Shown: piece by piece, positions 1-5,471 of the stretch
Layout: the number at the start of each line of letters is the position of its first letter
Position numbering within the stretch: position 1 is the first letter of the stretch
Assembly (NCBI GenBank): GCA_937901865.1
Contig: CALDID010000041.1
Span: 1 to 7,367 of the forward strand
DNA length: 7,367 nt
Reading direction: 5' to 3'
Origin: an uncultured Treponema sp.
GTDB taxonomy: Bacteria > Spirochaetota > Spirochaetia > Treponematales > Treponemataceae
The notes under the pieces: generated by a model
The model's database searches: none
What the model saw: the letters and a program-made list of their open reading frames with translations, nothing else
Told to the model about the DNA's origin: nothing
Program-made: the position numbers and the translations under genes

Positions 1-165
1 TCTCTCATTATGATCTCAGATTTCTTTGAAATCTGCTGCAAAAGATTTATGGACAAAAGCCTGCAAAAAATCGTGTTCGTTTTGTATTTTTTCTACAGGT
101 ATTCATAGAGATTTTGCATATTCTATCAATTTTTGTTTAACATCTAATACTTGTTGTGGTAGCAT
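1..165 (-). CDS. rnc: Ribonuclease III, N-terminal part (TGA read as Gly)
   Basis: RNase III cleaves double-stranded RNA and processes rRNA precursors and mRNAs in the cytoplasm. From the ATG at 165-163 the frame is open to the window edge (55 residues) provided TGA is sense; in-frame TGAs lie at 105-103 and 18-16. The translation begins MLPQQVLDVKQKL and contains DFLQAFVHKSFAADF followed by DHNER. This is the family's F.qAl.HkS...HNERLEFLGD opening, with the window ending just before the catalytic LEFLGD box. The catalytic domain and the dsRNA-binding domain lie outside the window. The start sits two bases after the stop of the upstream LCP-like gene, so the two are probably one operon. No clear Shine-Dalgarno sequence is visible. 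The motif match is good although the piece is short. Confidence 0.82.
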
Positions 166-167
166 TT

Positions 168-767
168 TTATATTTCATAATTAAATGGTGTCTCTTTGAT
201 ATAATCTATAAAATCATTTCAAATATATAGCTCAACATCGTATCACAAATCTTGTTGTTCTTGTAATTCTTCTTCGGCGAATTCAAGATTTTCTCAAGTC
301 AATTCTGGTGTCGAAATCTGTCATGTTGTGACTACAGTAATTGGAAGAAATTTTTGTAATGTGCTTATTGTGTTTGCGTAATCATTTCCGTAAACTACCG
401 CTGTAGTTTGCTCGTATGGTTCAGTGGAATTTTCAGTACCAGCGATATTAAATCAATATTTTTTCATCTTTACTGCTACTTTCATAGCTCGTCAAGTAGG
501 TGATTTTCCATTTTTTGAAGCGTAAGATTTATCTATTGCATTTTTGACTATTATTCTAGGATTTTCTACTAAATATCATTGGTCATGTATTACAAATGCT
601 GCAAAATTTCTGATGTAATCATAAAACGATACATTTGATGCTGTACCTCCATTTGGAATTATGACAGAGAGACCATTAAAAGCATCTCTATTTCCATTGT
701 AAAGGAAACATCCAGCATCTGTAAGTTTGTATGAAGAATATGTACAATATGTATTCGTCAAAAGGAA
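168..767 (-). CDS. LCP-family protein, C-terminal part with LytR_C domain (TGA read as Gly)
   Basis: LytR-CpsA-Psr proteins are membrane-anchored enzymes that attach glycopolymers to the cell envelope. With TGA as glycine the frame runs from the join near 765 to a TAA at 170-168, about 199 residues, crossing TGAs at 578-576, 494-492, 455-453, 323-321, 296-294, 245-243 and 221-219. The first ~60 residues (DAFNGLSVIIPNGG, SFYDYIRNF) look like the end of an LCP catalytic region. The next ~130 fit LytR_C: PRIIVKNAI, then GRAMKVAVKMKKYGFNIAG, then EQTTAVVYGNDY, ending VELYIGNDFIDYI. The N-terminus (membrane anchor and most of the LCP domain) is missing because the frame hits TAA at 770-768, at the join with unrelated DNA. 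Under the standard code it would break into seven or more fragments. The family call is by motif recall only. Confidence 0.75.
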
Positions 768-768
768 T
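753..768. other. Probable chimeric join between two organisms
   Basis: To the left lies AT-rich minus-strand coding DNA using TGA as glycine; to the right lies GC-richer plus-strand coding DNA using the standard code. Two unrelated reading frames are both cut within about 15 bases: the LCP-like gene loses its N-terminus (TAA at 770-768) and the SulP gene loses everything before its final ~49 codons (recognisable from about 764). The exact base cannot be fixed by eye. No insertion sequence, target duplication or attachment-like repeat is visible, which favours an assembly or amplification artefact over a natural transfer. Confidence 0.7.
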
Positions 769-910
769 TACGCTGATTTTGTCGCACGTTCAAGAGCAGC
801 CGTATCACGTTATGGAAAAGGCGGGCTTTGTCGATGAGATTGGACAGGAAAACATCTGCGCAAATATCGACGCTTCCCTTGAACACGCCCGAATTGTAAA
901 CGCGCGCTAA
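764..910 (+). CDS. SulP-family anion transporter, C-terminal STAS fragment
   Basis: SulP proteins are inner-membrane transporters or channels for sulfate, bicarbonate or similar anions, with a cytoplasmic C-terminal STAS domain. Only the last 48 residues are here. They read GITLILSHVQEQPYHVMEKA, then GFVDEIGQENIC, then NIDASLEHA. The LSHV..QP...ME.AGF...IG..N....ID.AL.RA pattern is typical of the end of a SulP STAS domain. The membrane domain and the first part of the STAS domain are missing at the left join, so no start codon can be assigned and the substrate cannot be told. The gene ends with TAA and is followed 18 bases later by a strong terminator hairpin, so it was the last gene of its transcript. 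Confidence 0.72.
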   Translation, partial: GITLILSHVQEQPYHVMEKAGFVDEIGQENICANIDASLEHARIVNAR

Positions 911-928
911 CAGCCGTCTTAGCATAAA

Positions 929-970
929 AAAGCCGCAGAGATATTTCTTTACTCCCTGCGGCTTTCTTTT
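929..970 (+). terminator. Rho-independent terminator after the SulP gene
   Basis: A perfect 10-bp stem, AAAGCCGCAG (929-938) with CTGCGGCTTT (956-965), encloses a 17-base loop and runs into the T-rich tail CTTTCTTTTT (962-971). An A-run (925-931) precedes the left arm, so it could also work on the other strand. It separates the SulP transcript from the HxlR gene. Confidence 0.85.
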
Positions 971-1002
971 TAATCAGTCTGTCGCTCATATCGTCCACAG
1001 CT

Positions 1003-1031
1003 TTTACAAAGCAGCCCTCGGCTGTTAGAAT
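1003..1031 (+). promoter_or_regulatory. Sigma-70-type promoter of the HxlR gene
   Basis: TTTACA (1003-1008) and TAGAAT (1026-1031) are separated by exactly 17 bases, and a TG lies just before the -10 (1023-1024, extended -10). The expected transcription start, about seven bases past the -10, falls at the A of the ATG at 1038, so the message would have essentially no leader. This agrees with the absence of a Shine-Dalgarno sequence before that ATG. Confidence 0.6.
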
Positions 1032-1037
1032 AAAAAT

Positions 1038-1370
1038 ATGATAAAGAAAGAAAATTTGCCTGAATGTCCTGTCGCGACAACACTCACGCTGTTGAGCAGT
1101 AAATGGAAACTGTTAATCGTGCGCAATTTGCTCGTGCGTCCATGGCGGTTCAACGAGCTAAAAGCCAGCCTTGATGGCATTAGCCAAAAGGTGCTGACCG
1201 AAAGCCTCAAGTCGATGGAAGCCGACGGGCTTATCATCAGAAAAGAAATAAAGATGTTTCCGCCGATGATAGTTGAATATTCGCTCTCGCCGCTCGGCGA
1301 AACACTCGCGCCGATATTGCAATCAATGCAGGATTGGGGAAAAATGTACAAAGAAAGGCTTGAATCGTAA
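1038..1370 (+). CDS. HxlR-family winged-helix transcriptional regulator
   Basis: This 110-residue cytoplasmic DNA-binding protein has the usual length of the HxlR/YodB/MarR-like family, which often senses reactive aldehydes, quinones or redox change. The order of motifs is typical: CPV near the N-terminus (Cys10, the position of the redox-sensing cysteine in YodB-like members), SSKWKLLIVRNLL (helix 1-2), RFNELKASLDGISQKVLTESL (recognition helix region), MEADGLIIRKE (wing start), and VEYSLSPLGETLAPIL with a final DWG. It lies alone between the upstream terminator and the repeat-rich gap and points toward the sugar transporter 370 bases downstream. Family members often regulate a neighbouring gene, but nothing here links it to the transporter. 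The ATG at 1038 is the only sensible start, as the motifs begin within ten residues. Confidence 0.9.
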   Translation: MIKKENLPECPVATTLTLLSSKWKLLIVRNLLVRPWRFNELKASLDGISQKVLTESLKSMEADGLIIRKEIKMFPPMIVEYSLSPLGETLAPILQSMQDWGKMYKERLES

Positions 1371-1379
1371 TTTTTCACG

Positions 1380-1556
1380 AGAAAAATGTTTTCGCCTCCC
1401 GTAGACAAATTCATTTTTCTCGCCCGTAGAAAAATGTTTTCGCCAACGCTAGAAAAATTCATTTGCCTCGTGTAGAAAAATCTTTTCGCTACGGGAGGCA
1501 AAAAATTTCTCGCCTGTAGGCAAATGTCGTCGCTCTCGGAGACGAAAAATTTCGCT
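1380..1556 (+). repeat. Degenerate tandem repeat array, 22-25 base period
   Basis: About eight units share the pattern AGaaAAATnTTTTCGCC. They begin near 1380, 1403, 1428, 1451, 1474, 1496, 1518 and 1540, a spacing of 22-25 bases. Units 1 and 3 share an identical 17-mer, AGAAAAATGTTTTCGCC (1380-1396 and 1428-1444). Units 2 and 4 share CAAATTCATTT- or AAAAATTCATTT-like cores 48 bases apart, so a two-part ~48-base unit is also visible. Units decay toward the right. A-tracts recur at roughly two helical turns. The array fills the first half of the gap between the HxlR gene and the sugar operon. Its role is unknown; it has no unique spacers and is not a CRISPR array. Confidence 0.7.
1394..1499. 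repeat. 11-bp perfect inverted repeat flanking part of the array
   Basis: GCCTCCCGTAG (1394-1404) is exactly complementary to CTACGGGAGGC (1489-1499), with 84 bases between. In RNA this could close a large stem-loop holding four of the repeat units. It may serve as a weak end to the HxlR transcript, for which no classical terminator is seen; that role is inference. Confidence 0.5.
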
Positions 1557-1666
1557 ACAAAAGAAACATTCGTAAAAAAACATACACCGCAACAGAAAAA
1601 ATCTAACTTTTCGTCCCTTTTCACCCATACTGCCGCTTTTGTCGTCAGAAAATCTTATACAAAAGT

Positions 1667-1688
1667 CCGTAAGAAATTGTATTTACGG
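1667..1688. promoter_or_regulatory. Inverted repeat, possible operator upstream of the sugar operon
   Basis: CCGTAA (1667-1672) and TTACGG (1683-1688) form a perfect 6-bp inverted repeat around 10 bases. Its centre lies near -50 relative to the predicted start of the binding-protein transcript, a usual place for an activator of a promoter with a poor -35 box. It matches no operator I recognise with confidence, so regulator and role are unknown. Confidence 0.35.
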
Positions 1689-1712
1689 CGCGCGATTTCG
1701 GATTTATCATTA

Positions 1713-1736
1713 TGCTATACTGTTTTACAGGGGGAA
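1713..1736 (+). promoter_or_regulatory. Extended -10 promoter and ribosome binding site of the sugar operon
   Basis: TGCTATACT (1713-1721) is a good extended -10. No convincing -35 lies 16-18 bases upstream (1693-1698 reads CGATTT). The transcript should start near 1728. AGGGGGA (1729-1735) is a strong Shine-Dalgarno sequence placed before the ATG at 1741. Because the message would begin near 1728, any start codon before that point is ruled out for this transcript. Confidence 0.6.
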
Positions 1737-1740
1737 CATT

Positions 1741-2766
1741 ATGAAAAAGATTTCTTCATTGATTGGCTCGGCACTGCTTTGTGCATTGGCTCTTACAAGC
1801 TGCGGCGGAAAAAGCGGAGGCTCATCAACGGCGGCTTCTGGCTCTTCGGCGGCTGCTCCAAAGGCTGAGGGGAAAAATCTTATCACGGTCGGCTACGCAC
1901 AGGTCGGCGCAGAAAGCGATTGGCGTTTGGCTAACACGGAATCGTTCAAAAAGACATTCACGGAAGCGAACGGCTACAAGCTCATTTTCGATGATGCACA
2001 GCAGAAGCAGGAAAATCAGATAAAGGCTATCCGCAATTTCATTCAGCAAGATGTGGATTATATCGTCGTCGCGCCTGTTGTTGAAACTGGCTGGGAGACC
2101 GTTTTGAAAGAGGCAAAGGACGCGGGTATCCCTGTTATTCTTTCCGACCGTCAGATGAATGTGTCTGATGAGAGCCTGTATTTGTGCTGGGTCGGCGGAA
2201 ACTTCTTGAAAGAGGGGCGCGACAGCGTGATTTGGCTCGAAAACTACCTCAAGAAAATCGGGCGCGAAAACGATGAGCTCAAAATTGTAGACTTGCAGGG
2301 AACAATCGGCGCATCGGCACAGATTGGACGCACGCAGGGTATTGAAGAGGGTATCGCAAAGCACGCGAACTGGGAACTCGTTGCACAGCAGTCAGGAGAT
2401 TTCACGCAGAAGGGCGGACAGGAAGTTATGGAGTCAATCCTGAAGTCTACGCCGAAAATCGATGTTGTTTTCGCAGAGAATGACAATATGGCGTGGGGTG
2501 CTGTTGACGCTATTCGCGCGGCGGGAAAAGTGCCCGGAAAAGATATTATAATCATTTGTTTCGACGCGGTGAAAGAAACGTTCAACCGTATGATTTCTGG
2601 CGAAATAAACTGCGCCTGCGAGTGTAACCCATTGCACGGTCCTCGTGTTGACGAGATTATCAAGGATTTGCAGGCAGGCAAGAAAGTTGACAAGATTCAG
2701 TATGTTGTAGAGGAAGTCTTCGACGAAGAGAACGCAAAAGACCGCCTCCCAACTCGTGCATACTAA
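1741..2766 (+). CDS. ytfQ: Sugar ABC transporter substrate-binding lipoprotein, YtfQ-like
   Basis: This is the extracytoplasmic binding component of a CUT2 sugar transporter. Of 341 residues, 1-20 are a lipoprotein signal peptide (MKK, a hydrophobic core, then lipobox LTSC with Cys21), and 22-44 are a Gly/Ser/Ala linker. The rest is a periplasmic-binding-protein type 1 fold. It follows E. coli YtfQ (galactofuranose binding, 318 residues) closely: ITVGYAQVGAESDWR (48-62), then DAQQKQENQIKAI, then APVVETGWETVLKEAKDAG, then DLQGTIGASAQIGR and SGDFTQKGGQEVMES, then ENDNMAWGAVDAI. The lipid anchor fits a spirochaete or Gram-positive cell. ATG 1741 is chosen over a TTG at 1639 because it begins the signal peptide and has a strong ribosome binding site. 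A terminator follows the gene, so it is probably made in excess of the membrane parts. The ligand could be another furanose or hexose, as in the related fructose systems. Confidence 0.9.
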   Translation: MKKISSLIGSALLCALALTSCGGKSGGSSTAASGSSAAAPKAEGKNLITVGYAQVGAESDWRLANTESFKKTFTEANGYKLIFDDAQQKQENQIKAIRNFIQQDVDYIVVAPVVETGWETVLKEAKDAGIPVILSDRQMNVSDESLYLCWVGGNFLKEGRDSVIWLENYLKKIGRENDELKIVDLQGTIGASAQIGRTQGIEEGIAKHANWELVAQQSGDFTQKGGQEVMESILKSTPKIDVVFAENDNMAWGAVDAIRAAGKVPGKDIIIICFDAVKETFNRMISGEINCACECNPLHGPRVDEIIKDLQAGKKVDKIQYVVEEVFDEENAKDRLPTRAY

Positions 2767-2786
2767 GCCGCTTCAGACGGTTTTGT

Positions 2787-2829
2787 AAAAGCCATAGGTA
2801 TTTTTTAATAGAAGCCTGTGGCTTTTTTT
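2787..2829 (+). terminator. Hairpin terminator or attenuator inside the sugar operon
   Basis: AAAGCCATAGG (2788-2798) pairs with CCTGTGGCTTT (2815-2825) over 11 bp with one G-T pair, around a 16-base loop, followed by seven Ts (2823-2829). It lies between the binding-protein stop (2766) and the ATPase start (2863). No separate promoter is clear after it, so partial read-through would supply the three downstream genes at a lower level. Confidence 0.75.
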
Positions 2830-2862
2830 GTTAGAAAAAAGAAAAGAATATCGGGTAATTAT

Positions 2863-4383
2863 ATGGAAGAAAAATTGCTGACGATGAGAAATATATCGAT
2901 GACTTTTCCCGGCGTAAAGGCGTTGCAGAACGTGGATTTTACGCTGCGCAAAGGCGAAATACACGCGCTGATGGGCGAAAACGGCGCGGGAAAAAGCACA
3001 TTGATAAAAGTATTGAACGGCGTTCACTCGCGGGATTCGGGCGACATTTTCTTGAACGGAAAACAGATAAACAACCATTCTCCGCAAGAGGCGCAGGACA
3101 ACGGCATTTCTACGGTGTTTCAAGAGGTCAATCTGTGCGCAAACCTTTCGGTCGCCGAAAACATCTTTGCAGGACACGAGCCGCTGAACAAGTTTCACGC
3201 TATCGATTGGAAAAAAATGAATATGAGCGCACGGGAGATTTTGCATTATGTCGGATTGGAAAACATCGACGTAACAAAGTCTTTAGGAGATTATTCGGTA
3301 GCGATGCAGCAGATGGTTGCGATTGCGCGCGCGGTGCATTTTGATTGCCAAGTGCTGATTCTTGACGAGCCGACGAGTTCGCTTGACGACCACGAAGTTG
3401 AAAACCTGTTCAACGTGATGCGCAATCTAAAGGCGGACGGCGTGGGGATTATCTTTGTTACGCACTTTTTGGAGCAAGTGTATGCGCTGTGCGACAGAAT
3501 TACGGTATTGCGAAATGGAGAGCTGCAAGGCGAGTTCCCGATAGCCGATTTGCCGCGTCAAAAGCTGGTTGCGACGATGTTGGGGCATGAGTTCGATGAG
3601 CTTGCCTCTATCCGAAGCGGAGAGGAAGCAGAAGAGAAATCCTCCGATAAACCAGAAGTCATCAAGGCGGTCGCTCTGACTCACACGGGGACGATAAAGC
3701 CGTTTGAGCTGACGATTCACAAGGGCGAAGTCATCGGCTTGACGGGGCTTTTAGGCTCTGGCCGCTCGGAGCTGGCGAGGGTGCTTTACGGCGCGGACAG
3801 GGCGGACGGCGGGGAACTTTTTTTCAACGGAGAAGCTCTCAAAGCTAATGCGCCGATAGATTCGATTAAGCGCGGAATGGCGTATTTGCCCGAAGACCGC
3901 AAAGCAGAAAGCATTATCGCCGATTTGTCGATTCGCGAAAATATGATGATTGCGCTTCAGGCGAAAACGGGTGTGTTTAAGCTCTTGCCGATGCAAAAGC
4001 AGCTTGAGCTGACGAACAAATATATCAAGGCATTACAGATAAAAACGCCGTCCACCGAAACGCCAATCAAGGCACTTTCGGGCGGAAATCAGCAGAAAGT
4101 CATTATCGGGCGATGGCTTGTTACAAACCCCGACTTTTTGATTTTGGACGAGCCGACGCGCGGCATTGATGTGGGAACGAAGGTTGAAATACAGAAACTC
4201 GTCGTAAAGCTCGCGCAGGAGGGAATGACGGTGATGTTTATCAGCTCGGAAATCGACGAGATGCTCCGCACGGTCAATCGGCTGTGTGTGTTGCGCGACG
4301 GAAAGAAAGTCGGCGAGTTGGTGAACAACAATCTGACGCAGCAAGACGTAATGGCGGCTATTGCTGGAGGTGATGAGAAATGA
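2863..4383 (+). CDS. ytfR: Sugar ABC transporter ATPase with two nucleotide-binding domains, YtfR-like
   Basis: This cytoplasmic ATPase powers the transporter and contacts both permeases. Its 506 residues (E. coli YtfR has 500) hold two ABC domains, as in CUT2 ATPases such as RbsA, XylG and AraG. NBD1 has Walker A GENGAGKST (38-46), Q-loop Gln87, a divergent signature YSVAMQQ (144-150) and Walker B VLILDEPT (164-171). NBD2 has a degenerate Walker A, GLLGSGRSE (295-303), lacking the P-loop lysine, but an intact signature LSGGNQQ (405-411) and Walker B ILDEPTRGID from 427. This asymmetry is normal for the family. The ATG at 2863 is preferred: an in-frame GTG at 2818 lies inside the terminator hairpin and would add a non-conserved extension. 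The ribosome binding site (CGGG at 2852) is weak. The stop overlaps the next start as ATGA. Confidence 0.92.
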   Translation: MEEKLLTMRNISMTFPGVKALQNVDFTLRKGEIHALMGENGAGKSTLIKVLNGVHSRDSGDIFLNGKQINNHSPQEAQDNGISTVFQEVNLCANLSVAENIFAGHEPLNKFHAIDWKKMNMSAREILHYVGLENIDVTKSLGDYSVAMQQMVAIARAVHFDCQVLILDEPTSSLDDHEVENLFNVMRNLKADGVGIIFVTHFLEQVYALCDRITVLRNGELQGEFPIADLPRQKLVATMLGHEFDELASIRSGEEAEEKSSDKPEVIKAVALTHTGTIKPFELTIHKGEVIGLTGLLGSGRSELARVLYGADRADGGELFFNGEALKANAPIDSIKRGMAYLPEDRKAESIIADLSIRENMMIALQAKTGVFKLLPMQKQLELTNKYIKALQIKTPSTETPIKALSGGNQQKVIIGRWLVTNPDFLILDEPTRGIDVGTKVEIQKLVVKLAQEGMTVMFISSEIDEMLRTVNRLCVLRDGKKVGELVNNNLTQQDVMAAIAGGDEK

Positions 4384-5471
4384 GTGAAGTAAAAAGCATC
4401 AAAGACAAAATCTTGAAAAATCAATTTGCGCTTCCGATTGCGGCTCTCATCGCGGTTATCATCTTGAGCGCGATTGTCACAAAGGCAAAATACGGCGTAA
4501 ACTTCTTTTCGATAAAAATCAATAACGGTGTGCTATACGGTTCTATCATCGACATTTTAAACCGCTCAGGCGAGTTGGTGATTTTGGCGATGGGAATGAC
4601 GCTCGTCGTCGCCTCTTCGCGCGGAACGGATATTTCCGTCGGTGCGGTGATGGCGATTTCGGGCGCGCTCATTGTGCGGTGTTTGGGCGAAAGCTACGAC
4701 GGATATGCGATGCTTCCGCTCTGCGCGGTGCTCATCGGGCTTATCGGAGGAGTTGTGTGCGGTGCGTTCAACGGGCTTTTGGTGGCGCGGCTCAATATTC
4801 AGCCGATGGTCGCCACATTGATTTTGTACACCGCAGGGCGCGGCATGGCACAGCTCATCTCTTCGCGCAATGTTTTTGACGACGCGGGCAACATCATCAG
4901 CCAAGCGACAGGCGTTATCCTCTACGTTCGTATGCAGTCGTTCCGCTACATCGGCGGCTTTATCCCCGGCTGCATTATCCCGACACCGATATTTATCGCA
5001 GGCGCGTTCGTTGCAATCACCTATCTGTTACTCCGCTACACCGCGCTCGGCACATACATCAAGACGGTCGGCATTAACCCGAAAGCCGCGCGCTTGGTCG
5101 GTATCAACAGCGTTTTGATTATGTTTATCTGCTATGTGTATTGCGGGCTTTCTTCGGGCGTGGCAGGGCTTATCGCCTCGAGCCGCATTTATTCGAGTGA
5201 CGCGAACAACATCGGCTTGAACTTGGAGATGGACGCGATTCTTGCGGTCGCTCTCGGCGGAAACTCGCTCGCAGGCGGCAAGTTCAACATCTTCGGCTCG
5301 CTCATCGGCGCAATCACGATACAGGCGCTGACCATCAGCCTGTATTCTATCGGCGTTCCTGCGAACCAGCTTCCTGTATACAAAGCAATCGTCGTTATTT
5401 TAATTGTCTTGTTCCAGTCGCCAGCGTTCAAAGATATGCTGAAATCGCTTAAAAAGGAGAATGTAAAATGA
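4380..5471 (+). CDS. ytfT: Sugar ABC transporter permease, YtfT-like
   Basis: This inner-membrane permease of the BPD_transp_2 (CUT2) family has 363 residues (E. coli YtfT has 341). It has a short charged N-terminus, a hydrophobic segment at about 17-34, and many further membrane helices. Family motifs are SGELVILAMGMTLVVASSRG (63-82), GTDISVG (82-88), AFNGLLVARLNIQPMVATL, and ALGGNSLAGG (291-300). The form GTDISVG after SSR is characteristic of YtfT as against the GGIDISVG of its partner. It overlaps the ATPase gene by four bases (ATGA, 4380-4383) and has a strong Shine-Dalgarno GGAGG (4366-4370), so translation is probably coupled. It should form a heterodimeric pore with the YjfF-like protein encoded next. 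Confidence 0.9.
   Translation: MSEVKSIKDKILKNQFALPIAALIAVIILSAIVTKAKYGVNFFSIKINNGVLYGSIIDILNRSGELVILAMGMTLVVASSRGTDISVGAVMAISGALIVRCLGESYDGYAMLPLCAVLIGLIGGVVCGAFNGLLVARLNIQPMVATLILYTAGRGMAQLISSRNVFDDAGNIISQATGVILYVRMQSFRYIGGFIPGCIIPTPIFIAGAFVAITYLLLRYTALGTYIKTVGINPKAARLVGINSVLIMFICYVYCGLSSGVAGLIASSRIYSSDANNIGLNLEMDAILAVALGGNSLAGGKFNIFGSLIGAITIQALTISLYSIGVPANQLPVYKAIVVILIVLFQSPAFKDMLKSLKKENVK

Noticed and set aside
576..761. Free-standing 61-residue standard-code protein on the minus strand
   Set aside because: It is one piece of the longer LCP-like gene, cut at a TGA that reads as glycine; its apparent start is a TTG beside the join.
168..767. Pseudogene full of TGA stops, selenocysteine insertion, or the TGA-as-tryptophan code
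   Set aside because: Only TGA interrupts the frame, with no TAA, TAG or frameshift until the natural end. Seven sites in one gene do not suit selenocysteine. The motifs call for glycine rather than tryptophan.
1380..1556. CRISPR array
   Set aside because: Units are degenerate and contiguous, with no constant repeat alternating with unique spacers, and no cas genes are present.
1025..1624. 199-residue minus-strand frame with repeated residues
   Set aside because: It is antisense to the HxlR gene and the repeat array; the peptide repeats come from the DNA repeat, and no family is recognised.
1639..1740. N-terminal extension of the binding protein from the TTG at 1639
   Set aside because: It would place 34 residues before a clear lipoprotein signal peptide and lies upstream of the predicted transcription start; the ATG at 1741 has a strong ribosome binding site.
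2818..2862. Start of the ATPase at 2818
   Set aside because: The start would fall inside the terminator hairpin and add residues not typical of the family; ATG 2863 gives the normal length.
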